A DNA stretch of 49,537 nucleotides from Bacteroidota bacterium (lineage in GTDB: Bacteria; Bacteroidota; Bacteroidia; Chitinophagales; Chitinophagaceae): positions 1-49,537 of the forward strand of contig JAPLEO010000101.1 in NCBI GenBank assembly GCA_026391125.1. The letters are read 5' to 3'. The translations under genes and the position numbers were made by a program. This document shows, in pieces, positions 8,676 to 17,702 of this stretch. Under the pieces are notes generated by a model. It saw only the letters and a program-made list of their open reading frames with translations. It did not search any database and was not told where the DNA came from. How positions within the stretch are numbered: the first letter of the stretch is position 1; each line of letters starts with the position of its first letter.

Positions 8676-9155
8676 TTAGTCCAAAAATTCATCATCATTC
8701 AATTCAAACATGGCTTCAATTTCAACAGGAATGTTACCAGGTAAGGATCCCATTCCAACGGCACTTCTTACACCAATGCCATTATCTTCACCCCATACTT
8801 TTGCGAAGAGTTCACTACAGCCATTAATCACAAATGGATGCTTTTCAAATTCTGGCACACAACTCACCATTCCTAAAACTTTGATCACACGTTTTATTTT
8901 GTTGAGTGAACCAAGATTTGTTTTTAGGGTTGCAAGAATCGCTAACCCAACTTGCTGTGCTGCCAATTTCGCTTCTTCCTGTGTAAGGTTTTCACCTACT
9001 CGTCCAACGATTAAAGTGCCATCTTCTTGTACGGTTCCATGACCAGATACATAACAATGTTTTCCATCAATCAACAATGGTTTATATACACCTAGTGGTT
9101 TAGGAGCTGGAGGTAAATTCAACCCTAAGGCTGCAAAGTTTTCATCTGCTGACAT
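8676..9155 (-). CDS. RidA (YjgF/YER057c/UK114) family enamine/imine deaminase
   Basis: The 159-residue protein is about 30 residues longer than classical RidA, as in the subgroup of longer YjgF-like proteins. Its catalytic arginine (Arg130 in VRSAVGMGSLPG, equivalent to Arg105 of RidA) and following VEIE (144-147) are present, so it can be expected to hydrolyse reactive enamines such as 2-aminoacrylate to keto acid and ammonia. It sits between the permease gene (15 bp upstream) and the PLP enzyme gene (16 bp downstream). In that position it would clear the intermediate that the dehydratase releases. Confidence 0.9.
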   Translation of the reverse strand: MSADENFAALGLNLPPAPKPLGVYKPLLIDGKHCYVSGHGTVQEDGTLIVGRVGENLTQEEAKLAAQQVGLAILATLKTNLGSLNKIKRVIKVLGMVSCVPEFEKHPFVINGCSELFAKVWGEDNGIGVRSAVGMGSLPGNIPVEIEAMFELNDDEFLD

Positions 9156-9170
9156 AGAAATATTTTTTGA

Positions 9171-10484
9171 TTATAAAAAACTATTGAGAATAAAAACGCC
9201 AATCAACCCTACAACAGAAACAATTGTTTCCATCACACTCCAGGTTTTGATGGTTTCTTTGACCGTTAAATTAAAGTATTCTTTGAACATCCAAAATCCA
9301 GGATCGTTCACGTGTGAAAACATTAAACTTCCGGCTCCTGTTGCTAATACCATGAGACAAGGATTAACGCCAGTACTCGCAATTAACGGTGCCACAATTC
9401 CAGCAGTGGTTAAGCCAGCAACGGTTGCTGAGCCAACACTTACGCGAATAATGGCACTAATACTCCATGCCAATAGTAATGGATGAATCGCTAATCCACT
9501 CAAAGGCTGAATCAATTCATTACTGATCCCTGAATCCGTCAAAATTTGTTTCAGGGCACCTGCACCTGCAATAATTAATAAGATACTTGAGATCTCTTTA
9601 ATGGCATCTGACATAGGAGCCATAATTGCAGCAATTTTTTTTCCTTGTCTAATTCCCAACGTATAAAGTGCAATTAATAAACTTATCAGCATTGCAATGG
9701 AAGGATCACCGATTGTGTGCATTGTTTTTGTGAAAACATTTTTTTCAGGAAAAAGCATTTTTACAATGGTATCTAGGGCTATCAATAAAACCGGTAAAAA
9801 TGCAGCCAATAAACTAAAGAATAAGTTCGGTAGTTTTTGCTCATCAAAATTTTTAGTACTAAAAATGGCTAATGGTTTGGCTGTGTATTTTTTAAGGGTC
9901 ATTGAAAAGAGCGGACCAGCTATAATGATTGCTGGAATGGCAATTAAAAATCCATACAATAATGTTTTACCTAAATCAGCATGAAACTGATCAGCCAAAG
10001 CAACTGGCGACGGGTGTGGTGGAAGATAGCCATGTGTCACTGAAAGCGCTGCTAGTGTTGGTAGTCCTAAATACACAGCGGACATTTTATATTTTTCAGA
10101 AATGGTAATTACTAGCGGCACTAATAAAACAAAACCCACCCCATAAAACAACGGAATCCCTACTATAAATGCAGTAGATACTAAAGCCCATTGAATTTTT
10201 TTGGTTCCAAATACCCTAATTAAACTATCCGCAATTTGATTGGCTGCGCCACTATCTGCTACAAGTTTGCCTAGCATGGCACCAACAATCAAGATCACTA
10301 ACAATGACCCCATAATATCTCCAATACCTTTTTGAATGGCACCCACAATTTTAGCTACTTCCATATTTGTAGCAATGCCTACCGCAATGGACACTAATAA
10401 AAACGACAGGAAGGGATGTAGCTTCACAACAGTGATGAGCAGTACCAATATAAGTACAGCAGAAATTAGCAGGAGTATGGGCAT
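9171..10484 (-). CDS. GntP family permease (gluconate/D-serine:H+ symporter)
   Basis: The 437-residue integral membrane protein has about twelve hydrophobic segments and GntP family signatures (IVGAMLGKLVADSGAANQIAD, THGYLPPHPSPVALADQF, GSLMFSHVNDPGFWMFKEYF). The family includes gluconate transporters and the D-serine transporter DsdX. No gluconate kinase or Entner-Doudoroff gene is nearby, while the three genes downstream on the same strand form a D-amino-acid set, so D-serine or a related D-amino acid is the more likely cargo (inference). It is the first gene of the unit; a near-consensus -7 sequence (TATCTTTA, 10500-10507, - strand) lies just upstream of the ATG. Confidence 0.9.
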   Translation of the reverse strand: MPILLLISAVLILVLLITVVKLHPFLSFLLVSIAVGIATNMEVAKIVGAIQKGIGDIMGSLLVILIVGAMLGKLVADSGAANQIADSLIRVFGTKKIQWALVSTAFIVGIPLFYGVGFVLLVPLVITISEKYKMSAVYLGLPTLAALSVTHGYLPPHPSPVALADQFHADLGKTLLYGFLIAIPAIIIAGPLFSMTLKKYTAKPLAIFSTKNFDEQKLPNLFFSLLAAFLPVLLIALDTIVKMLFPEKNVFTKTMHTIGDPSIAMLISLLIALYTLGIRQGKKIAAIMAPMSDAIKEISSILLIIAGAGALKQILTDSGISNELIQPLSGLAIHPLLLAWSISAIIRVSVGSATVAGLTTAGIVAPLIASTGVNPCLMVLATGAGSLMFSHVNDPGFWMFKEYFNLTVKETIKTWSVMETIVSVVGLIGVFILNSFL

Positions 10485-10532
10485 GCAGTCTCTTTACTTT
10501 AAAGATAAAAGAAAAAATGGGCCGACACTTAT

Positions 10533-11354
10533 TTAACGAGATAAAATAAAGTCTAGTTTTTCTTTCATCAAGGGGTAGTCATTCAAGTTATGATGTGTAC
10601 CACCTTCAATGGTAAAAAATTGATCATTGGGTTTAAAGGCGGTTTTCAATTCCAATGCCTGACTAAGCGGGATTAGTCCATCTTTTGTACCATGAAATAT
10701 CGTAATTGGAGCAGTAACCTTCGTGAGGTATTGGTCGGTTCTTAATTTAAAATGTAATAATGTTTCAACGGGTAAGATCCAAGTATAATGACGGGCCAAT
10801 GCCACCATACTTTTATAAGGTGTTTCCAATATCAATTCTTTGCAATCTCTAATACTGGCTAGTTCCGCAGCAACCCCAGTGCCAATTGATTTTCCGTAAA
10901 TGATGATTTGCTGGGGTTGGAATTGAACCCTTGCCAATTTATACGTTTGAAGTGCTTCTTCGTATAAATTGCTTTCTGATAATTCACCAGTTGATTTGCC
11001 AAATTTTGGATAATCAACCATCCAAACTTCCCAGCCTTTTGTGGTAAAATTTTTGGCAAATTTTGCATAGTGATTTACATTTTCTTTATTGCCATGAAAA
11101 TATAATACGACTCCCTTTTTTAAAGAATCAGGAACAGTAAAGGATATAATATTGTAGTGTGTGGCATCATCAATATCAATATTGATTTCTTTAAAGGGCT
11201 GATCAAAATGGTAGGGGATCCCGTCGGTTAATGCAACTGGATGAAAAATGATCTTTTCTTGCAGCCAATAAAAAGCAATTCCTAATACAGAATAAATCAG
11301 CACTGAAATTTTAGCCCAACGAAATAAAGGATTTGATTTTTTCATGATCTTCAA
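10533..11354 (-). CDS. Membrane-anchored alpha/beta hydrolase, paralog 1
   Basis: The 273-residue serine hydrolase is of the BEM46/ABHD13-like type. A single N-terminal membrane helix (about residues 13-32) leads to the hydrolase domain: oxyanion HGNKENV, nucleophile elbow GKSIGTG, acid region HGTKDGLIP and catalytic His in GGTHHNL. The natural substrate is unknown; relatives are esterases or depalmitoylases. It lies 41 bp after a paralog of the same layout, so the two arose by tandem duplication and probably share a transcript. Confidence 0.85.
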   Translation of the reverse strand: MKIMKKSNPLFRWAKISVLIYSVLGIAFYWLQEKIIFHPVALTDGIPYHFDQPFKEINIDIDDATHYNIISFTVPDSLKKGVVLYFHGNKENVNHYAKFAKNFTTKGWEVWMVDYPKFGKSTGELSESNLYEEALQTYKLARVQFQPQQIIIYGKSIGTGVAAELASIRDCKELILETPYKSMVALARHYTWILPVETLLHFKLRTDQYLTKVTAPITIFHGTKDGLIPLSQALELKTAFKPNDQFFTIEGGTHHNLNDYPLMKEKLDFILSR

Positions 11355-11395
11355 TGAATGCGAAACTAAAGCTTTATATCTGATTATTGGGGAGA

Positions 11396-12184
11396 TCAGT
11401 ATTTTAGGATATCTCGAATAAAATTATGATACTCATTATAGGAAGGAAGATTGTTGTGTCCACCACCATGTATGCGAATGAGTGTGATTTTATGTGGACT
11501 AATTGCTTGAAGTTTTACGCTTTGTGAAATAGGAATTAAAAAATCTTTAGTGCCATGAATAATATAGGTATGACAGTTTACTTTTCGAATCCATTGATCA
11601 GTTCTTAATTTGTATCTAAGCCACCAACGGTGTGGAAGGATGGGCAAAAAGCGTTCTGCTACTTTAATAAAACTATAATAGGGAGCGTCGAGAATGAGAT
11701 AGCGTGGAGAATTATCAGCTGCGATTTTAGCAGCAAATCCACTACCCATACTCCTTCCATATATCAATACATGGTGCTCAGGGCATTTTAATAGAAGTTG
11801 CTCGTAAACATATTGCATATCGTTGAGCATTTCCTTTTCACTTCTTTTACCAGTACTCTTCCCAAAGCCCCGATAGTCAACTAAAACAACATCGTACTGA
11901 AACCGGTAGAAATCTCGGGCATATTTTGCCCAGCCCTTGATACTTCTTGAATTGCCATGAAAATATAAGATTAACCCCTTCGGTTCTTTACAGTAAAAAT
12001 GCAGGCCATTAATGCTTACTCCTGGGGCAACATTGAAGAATAACTCTTCGAAAGGAGCAGCATATTTATATTTAAAATCTTGTGGTAGTTTTTCTGGTTT
12101 GAAAATAAACCGCTCCTGTACCAGATAGGCAATCAATAGGATTGCTCCATATACTAAAATGATATAGAAAAAAGTAACTGGCAA
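11396..12184 (-). CDS. Membrane-anchored alpha/beta hydrolase, paralog 2
   Basis: The 262-residue protein has the same layout as its neighbour at 10533-11354: an N-terminal helix (about residues 4-22), KEPKGLILYFHGNSRS around the oxyanion site, nucleophile elbow GRSMGSG, HGTKDFLIP with the acid residue and the late His in GGGHNNL. The pairwise similarity is clear across the domain (WxxYAxxF, VDYxxFGKSTG, LRTDQWI/LRTDQYL). The substrate is unknown. The two paralogs sit between the kup gene and the GntP operon. Confidence 0.85.
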   Translation of the reverse strand: MPVTFFYIILVYGAILLIAYLVQERFIFKPEKLPQDFKYKYAAPFEELFFNVAPGVSINGLHFYCKEPKGLILYFHGNSRSIKGWAKYARDFYRFQYDVVLVDYRGFGKSTGKRSEKEMLNDMQYVYEQLLLKCPEHHVLIYGRSMGSGFAAKIAADNSPRYLILDAPYYSFIKVAERFLPILPHRWWLRYKLRTDQWIRKVNCHTYIIHGTKDFLIPISQSVKLQAISPHKITLIRIHGGGHNNLPSYNEYHNFIRDILKY

Positions 12185-12264
12185 GTTTCTTAAGCAGAAT
12201 TTATTTTATCTGTGTAAGAAAGATACAAATTTCTTTTGCAAATCAAGTAACCCTTAGAAGGAAT

Positions 12265-14253
12265 CTATTCGTATTCAGATGAATCGTGGTAAACCCTTTT
12301 TAAATTAAGTTTTGAGATAGGAGCTACGATCAATGGGAATTTCTCAACTGAGACATTACTTGGATCCAAGCCAAAGCCTCGTTCCTCTCCTAAACTGATT
12401 TCCTTTAACCAGAAATATAGCTTCATGACGATTCTCTCGAAAATTGGAAGCTCATTATCCTGACTCAGGTATTTTTCAAGTACAATAAATTGGAAATCTC
12501 CAACCACATTATTGCGTTCAAGGCTTTCGTAACGGCTAGTGATATTCACTTCCCTATTATTTACTAATTCTTCCACAACTTTTCTGAACATCAGGTTAAT
12601 CTTTTGTTCTACCCTGAACCCAAGTCTGAATTCAATACGAATGATATCATTTGGAATAATATGCTCTACAGAGTATTCGCAGGTATAAGGATCATCTAAT
12701 ACATCAACGTGAACAAACCAATAAATATCAGCTCTTTTTGGTTTTTTATTCATGATCGAATAAATGATCTTATGCTCAATTTCTTTTGGATTATTAGCAC
12801 TGGTCATATAGATCAAGTGCGTTGAATATTTAGTGATCGATTTGTCATTACTCAACTCCTGGATCATAGGGATATAATGCTCCATCCGTACGAATTCTAC
12901 GTAACGGTTTTTAATTTTCCTGCTTCTGTACCAAACATACATGACTGCAAATAGTCCACCACCTACGATCAATGTAACATAACCACCGTGCATGAATTTT
13001 TCAAGGTTGGCGATCAAGAAGGATGTTTCAATGGCAAAATAGGTTCCCAAATAAACATAGATCCATAAAGGGAAAACGCGTTTGCTCACCAAGAAATTGG
13101 CAAACAAAATAGAGGTACTGATCATGCACAATGTAATGGCCAAACCGTAAGCAGCGCCCATGTTTGAAGACTTCTGGAAATACAATACAACGCCTGTACA
13201 ACCCACAAATAACAGTAGACTAATACCTGGTATATACAATTGCCCCTTCTCTTCAGTAGGATATTGGATCTTCATTTTAGGCCATAGATTCAGGCGCATC
13301 GCTTCACTAATTAAAGTGAAAGAGCCCGAGATCAATGCCTGACTGGCAATAATTGCTGCAACGGTTGAGATGATAATGCCCGCCAATTTGAACCATTGTG
13401 GCATCACACTAATAAATGGGTTAAAGCCATCTGCTATTTCTTGCATTGGAATTATTGTATTCCGATGGTTTGCTAATAACCAAGCACCTTGTCCCAAGTA
13501 ATTTAATATCAAACAGATCTTTACAAACACCCAGGAGTAACGGATATTTCCTCTTCCACAATGTCCCAAATCGCTATACAATGCCTCCGCACCCGTAGTA
13601 CATAAAAATACGGCTCCCAATAGCCAGAAGCCTTTTGGATATTTCGTTAATAGCTCAAAGGCGTAATGCGGACTCAAGCATTTTAAAATATAGATGTCAT
13701 CCATCAAATGGATTGATCCCAAGACCGCCAACATAGAAAACCAAATGAACATGATGGGTCCGAAGAGTTTTCCAATGGATGCGGTACCAAATTGCTGTAC
13801 AAAAAATAATCCCGAAATGATGGCTATAACTATAGCAACAATGGTATTTTGAGTAATATCATGAAAGGCGGGAAGCTGCCTTAACCCCTCAATTGCAGAA
13901 GTAACCGTAATGGGAGGCGTAATAATACCATCAGCTAAAAGTGCCGCACCTCCAATCATTGCCGGCAATACCAGCCACCTTTTTCTCCTTCTTACCAAAG
14001 CGTATAAACTAAAAATGCCACCCTCACCTCTATTGTCTGCCTTTAGGGTAAGGATCACATATTTCACAGTAGTCTGAAGCGTCAACGTCCAAATAATACA
14101 AGATAGAGAACCAAGGATTAGCTCTTCAGAAATAACTCTGCCAGTAATAATTTCGTTTAAAACGTAAAGGGGAGAGGTTCCGATGTCTCCGTAAATAATA
14201 CCCAACGCGATGATCAGACCTGCGGTGGTTACCTTGTTAAACTGCTTGCTCAC
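12265..14253 (-). CDS. kup: KUP/HAK/KT family potassium uptake protein
   Basis: The 662-residue low-affinity K+:H+ symporter of the inner membrane. The N-terminus carries the family signature GIIYGDIGTSPLYVL, followed by about twelve membrane segments up to roughly residue 445 and a hydrophilic cytoplasmic C-terminal domain of about 210 residues. LTLKADNRGEGGIFSLYALVRR is the conserved loop after the second helix. The length matches the family. A -7 box (TACATTTG, 14289-14296, - strand) lies about 35 bp before the ATG. Confidence 0.95.
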   Translation of the reverse strand: MSKQFNKVTTAGLIIALGIIYGDIGTSPLYVLNEIITGRVISEELILGSLSCIIWTLTLQTTVKYVILTLKADNRGEGGIFSLYALVRRRKRWLVLPAMIGGAALLADGIITPPITVTSAIEGLRQLPAFHDITQNTIVAIVIAIISGLFFVQQFGTASIGKLFGPIMFIWFSMLAVLGSIHLMDDIYILKCLSPHYAFELLTKYPKGFWLLGAVFLCTTGAEALYSDLGHCGRGNIRYSWVFVKICLILNYLGQGAWLLANHRNTIIPMQEIADGFNPFISVMPQWFKLAGIIISTVAAIIASQALISGSFTLISEAMRLNLWPKMKIQYPTEEKGQLYIPGISLLLFVGCTGVVLYFQKSSNMGAAYGLAITLCMISTSILFANFLVSKRVFPLWIYVYLGTYFAIETSFLIANLEKFMHGGYVTLIVGGGLFAVMYVWYRSRKIKNRYVEFVRMEHYIPMIQELSNDKSITKYSTHLIYMTSANNPKEIEHKIIYSIMNKKPKRADIYWFVHVDVLDDPYTCEYSVEHIIPNDIIRIEFRLGFRVEQKINLMFRKVVEELVNNREVNITSRYESLERNNVVGDFQFIVLEKYLSQDNELPIFERIVMKLYFWLKEISLGEERGFGLDPSNVSVEKFPLIVAPISKLNLKRVYHDSSEYE

Positions 14254-14288
14254 AATTGGTGGGTTAGGATAAAAATGGTTTTATTCTC

Positions 14289-14296
14289 CAAATGTA
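14289..14296 (-). promoter_or_regulatory. -7 promoter box of kup
   Basis: TACATTTG on the - strand matches TAnnTTTG and lies about 35 bp upstream of the kup start. No convincing -33 motif was found. Confidence 0.4.
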
Positions 14297-14396
14297 GCCG
14301 TAAAATCAATGTCTTTATCTATTCTTTATGAAATTTCGCGTTTGTTTTAATCTAATCTTTATCTTTTATTTACATTCTCTTAAATACTAGTTACCG

Positions 14397-14404
14397 TACT
14401 TTTG
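14397..14404 (+). promoter_or_regulatory. -7 promoter box of the secreted protein gene
   Basis: TACTTTTG matches TAnnTTTG, 19 bp before the ATG at 14424. It gives a divergent arrangement with the kup promoter inside a 170-bp gap. Confidence 0.45.
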
Positions 14405-14423
14405 AGACACAAATCTGTTTCTA

Positions 14424-15956
14424 ATGCAAAAATCGCTTTCTTTCCTGTTTGCTGGCATTTTATTGCTTTGTTCTGGGTTAAATGCTCAACGTATTGTTTA
14501 TTCCGAACCCGACAGAGACGACGCCCGTACCATCAATTTTGAAGTGATTGGGAAAATGAATGGGAATTTTTTGATTTATAAAAATTACTCGAGTACGCAT
14601 AATATTTCCGTTCTTGATGCGGATATGAAATTGGTCGAAAAAAACAAACTCGATTTTATTTCTGAAAAAGTTCAAGATGTAGATATTATTCAATATCCAG
14701 ATTTTTTTTATCTGTTTTATCAATACCAAAAAAGAAGTGTCTATTATGCAATGGTTGCTAAATTAGATGCAAAGGGAAAATTAATCGATAAGCCCATACT
14801 ACTTGATACAACTACTGATGTAAATTTTAATAACACTACTAAGATATATACCGTTTTAAATAGTGAAAATAAGCAGCGAATCATGTTGTTTAAAATCAGC
14901 ACCAAAAATGATCGCTCAAATACGCTAACCACACTTTTGTTTTCAAAAGATTTACAACTTCAACAACGAACACGAATTGCTGTTGCAATGCCCGATAGAA
15001 ATGATTTTCTAACTGAATTTGCATTGGATAATGAGGGTGATTTGGTTTGCATTAAAGGATCAGGTACCGCACAAAATGATAACATCAATAAAATTTCAAT
15101 GTTGTCTAAAAGTGCCAATGCAGATACCATTCTGAAACGCGATATCAGTATTTCTGGCATTTATCTTGACGATATTCGTCTTAAAGTCGACAATATCAAT
15201 AAACACTATGTGATTTGTTCTTTTTATAGTAAACAGAGACGTGGCAATGTAGATGGACTATATTATGCTGTATATGATAAGGTCTTGAACAAACCCCTTA
15301 ATTCTCTCACTACTATTTTTACTGATGAGTTTAGATCTGATGCCAAAAATGATGGCAATCTAAAATTGGCTTTCAATGATTTCTTTTTAAAAAATATTGT
15401 CCTTAAAAAAGACGGTGGTTTTTTCGTTGCAGCTGAAGCGGCTTATAGCACCACAAAAGGTAATACTATAAGCAGGTGGGATTATCTTTATGGATCGCCC
15501 TATTATTCTGGAATGACGATGGATTACTATTCGTATTATTCGCCAATGGGTTATTATCCATGGGGGAGATACAATTCGTTTAATAATAATACTACCACTA
15601 GATATTTTGCCGATAATGTTGTGTTACTATCTTTTAATGCTGCAGGGAAAGTAGAATGGAGTAACGTTATTAGAAAGGAACAATACGATGATAACACAGA
15701 TAATTTTATTGGTTATAGTGTTCTGAATACAGGAGATAAAGCACATTTTCTTTTCAATATCCAAGAAAAGAGGAGTGTGATTTTAACAGACCAAAGCCTT
15801 TCACCTGATGGACAAATAGATCGTAATCCCACTTTCAAAAATCTTGAAAATGGATATGAATTTATGCCTCGACATGCAAAGCAAGTAGGAGCAAGACAAA
15901 TGATCGTTCCTTGTCAGTTTAGAGGTGCAACCTGTTTTGCTAAAGTTGAATTTTAA
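14424..15956 (+). CDS. Secreted protein of unknown function
   Basis: The 510-residue protein was not recognised. A clear signal peptide (about residues 1-21, ending LLLCSGLNAQ) precedes a beta-rich sequence with repeated strand-turn patterns (FLIYKNYSSTHNISVLDADM, GDLVCIKGSG, VVLLSFNAAGKVEWSNVI) that looks like a beta-propeller. Around residues 354-385 there is an insertion very rich in Tyr, Ser and Gly. No lipobox and no T9SS C-terminal domain are present, so a periplasmic location is likely. A membrane protein gene starts 10 bp downstream. Confidence 0.75.
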   Translation: MQKSLSFLFAGILLLCSGLNAQRIVYSEPDRDDARTINFEVIGKMNGNFLIYKNYSSTHNISVLDADMKLVEKNKLDFISEKVQDVDIIQYPDFFYLFYQYQKRSVYYAMVAKLDAKGKLIDKPILLDTTTDVNFNNTTKIYTVLNSENKQRIMLFKISTKNDRSNTLTTLLFSKDLQLQQRTRIAVAMPDRNDFLTEFALDNEGDLVCIKGSGTAQNDNINKISMLSKSANADTILKRDISISGIYLDDIRLKVDNINKHYVICSFYSKQRRGNVDGLYYAVYDKVLNKPLNSLTTIFTDEFRSDAKNDGNLKLAFNDFFLKNIVLKKDGGFFVAAEAAYSTTKGNTISRWDYLYGSPYYSGMTMDYYSYYSPMGYYPWGRYNSFNNNTTTRYFADNVVLLSFNAAGKVEWSNVIRKEQYDDNTDNFIGYSVLNTGDKAHFLFNIQEKRSVILTDQSLSPDGQIDRNPTFKNLENGYEFMPRHAKQVGARQMIVPCQFRGATCFAKVEF

Positions 15957-15966
15957 TATATAAGCT

Positions 15967-16950
15967 GTGGTATTTCTTTTTCGCGACAAATCAATCATCA
16001 ATATTTTTTTTCTTATCCTGCTTAGCATTGCTATGCATGCACATCTTTTTATGTCAACCCCCGTTTTATTGGTTGATCAATCTGATGGCGTTATATCAAT
16101 ATTACTATCTCAATATTTGACGAATATCTCACCTACATTTCTTTTTATTGCCTATCAATTAATCATACTCTTACAAGCGATAAGATTGAATATGGTATTG
16201 ACAGACTTTAGAATGTTTCAGTCAACAAATTATGTGACTGCAATGACCTATATTCTGTTTACTGGAATGATTAGTCAATGGTGTTCCATCTCAGCGGCAT
16301 TGATCAGTAATTTTTTGGTTTTATGGATCTTTATCCTATTAAGCAGACTTTATAATAACCAAACACCAAGAACACTTTTATTTAATATTGGGATGTTGGT
16401 GTCGTTAACCATTATTGCCTATCATCCAACTGCGATCTTGATCATGGTTGTTTTATTTGCCCTTGCAGTAGTTCGCCCATTTCGTCCGGCTGAGTGGGTC
16501 TTATTATTGATGGGCGTTTTGGTGCCCTATTATTTTTTAGCGTCTTATTTGTTTCTGACAGACCATTTAAAAACTATTACTCATTATCTTCCAATAGTTC
16601 AATTTCACTTTCCAGTTCCCCATCCAGATCAATGGTTGTTGATTAGTTTGGGCTATTTGTTTGTTGCATTAATAGTGGGTATGTTTTTCTGGCAAAAATT
16701 TAATAACCGCATGGTAATCCAGATTAGAAAAAACTGGTCGGTTATGATGGTGCTGTTTCTGATCTTATTAATTGCTCCTTTTATTTTTGTTGGGGCAGGA
16801 ATGGATACTGCCATATTATGTCTCATTCCACTAAGTGCTTTTGTGGCTAATGCGTTTGGATACCCCAAGCGTTTATTTATTCCGAATTTACTATTCTGGT
16901 TAGCCATCATATTAATTGTGCACAATAATTGGGAACTCATCAAAAAATAG
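15967..16950 (+). CDS. Polytopic membrane protein (DUF6427-like)
   Basis: The 327-residue protein has about ten hydrophobic segments and no obvious catalytic motif. It resembles the uncharacterised DUF6427 membrane proteins of Bacteroidota. The match is from general look (FFRDKS-type N-terminus, AYHPTAIL and VVRPFRPAEW segments), not a search. The start is a GTG at 15967; no in-frame ATG lies before residue 23. It is 10 bp behind the secreted protein gene, so co-transcription is likely, and 73 bp ahead of purQ, which has its own -7 box. Confidence 0.7.
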   Translation: MVFLFRDKSIINIFFLILLSIAMHAHLFMSTPVLLVDQSDGVISILLSQYLTNISPTFLFIAYQLIILLQAIRLNMVLTDFRMFQSTNYVTAMTYILFTGMISQWCSISAALISNFLVLWIFILLSRLYNNQTPRTLLFNIGMLVSLTIIAYHPTAILIMVVLFALAVVRPFRPAEWVLLLMGVLVPYYFLASYLFLTDHLKTITHYLPIVQFHFPVPHPDQWLLISLGYLFVALIVGMFFWQKFNNRMVIQIRKNWSVMMVLFLILLIAPFIFVGAGMDTAILCLIPLSAFVANAFGYPKRLFIPNLLFWLAIILIVHNNWELIKK

Positions 16951-16973
16951 GCATTCTTTAACGCCGCAGGCTT

Positions 16974-16981
16974 TATCTTTG
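16974..16981 (+). promoter_or_regulatory. -7 promoter box of purQ
   Basis: TATCTTTG matches TAnnTTTG, 42 bp before the purQ ATG. This suggests purQ is transcribed separately from the membrane protein gene. Confidence 0.4.
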
Positions 16982-17023
16982 GCACTATTAGCGACTCTTT
17001 ATTAAAGGTAAAAAAATTTATAT

Positions 17024-17683
17024 ATGAAGTTTGGAGTGGTTGTTTTCCCTGGATCTAATTGCGATAGAGATATGCAAGATTCTTTACAAAACGATCTTGG
17101 AAAAGAAGTAATCATGTTATGGCATAAAGACCAAGACCTAAGCATGTTTACGACAGACGATTGCATTGTTTTGCCTGGCGGTTTTTCTTATGGAGATTAT
17201 CTTCGCTGTGGTGCAATTGCAAGGTTTAGTCCGATGATGAAAAGTGTGATCGAATTTGCAAATAAAGGAGGCAAAGTTTTAGGTGTTTGCAACGGGTTCC
17301 AAATTCTTTGTGAAAGCGGCCTGTTACCTGGTGTTTTATTACAGAATGCCAATCAACAATTTGTTTGCAAAAATGTATTTATCAAAAACGCGCAGGGAGA
17401 AGCATTGAAAATTCCGGTTGCACATGGCGAAGGACGCTTTCATGCAGATGAAGCTACTTTAAATGAATTGGAAGCTAACGGACAAGTCATTTTTAAATAT
17501 TGCGATGAAAATGGCAATGAAGAAGGATCGTTTAATCCAAATGGAGCTATCAGAAATATTGCAGGAATTACAAATAAAAACAGAAATGTTTTTGGTATGA
17601 TGCCACATCCAGAAAGAGCTACAGCAAATGCTTTGAGTAACCTTGATGGGAAAAAGGTTTTTGAATTATTGGGATTAAATTAA
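17024..17683 (+). CDS. purQ: Phosphoribosylformylglycinamidine synthase, glutaminase subunit
   Basis: The 219-residue class I glutamine amidotransferase supplies ammonia for step 4 of purine synthesis (FGAR to FGAM). The nucleophile Cys lies in LGVCNGFQIL, the His/Glu pair in MMPHPERA, and the N-terminal VVFPGSNCDRD and PGGFSYGDYLRCGAIA are PurQ signatures. A separate small PurQ implies the PurL/PurS partners are elsewhere; neither is in this window. The length is typical. The DsbD-alpha gene follows 19 bp later. Confidence 0.95.
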   Translation: MKFGVVVFPGSNCDRDMQDSLQNDLGKEVIMLWHKDQDLSMFTTDDCIVLPGGFSYGDYLRCGAIARFSPMMKSVIEFANKGGKVLGVCNGFQILCESGLLPGVLLQNANQQFVCKNVFIKNAQGEALKIPVAHGEGRFHADEATLNELEANGQVIFKYCDENGNEEGSFNPNGAIRNIAGITNKNRNVFGMMPHPERATANALSNLDGKKVFELLGLN

Positions 17684-17702
17684 TGATTGAAAGAATAATA
17701 AA

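Noticed and set aside
9171..10484. Assignment of the GntP permease to gluconate uptake
   Set aside because: No gluconate kinase or pathway gene is nearby and the operon partners act on D-amino acids; the gluconate reading is not excluded but less likely.
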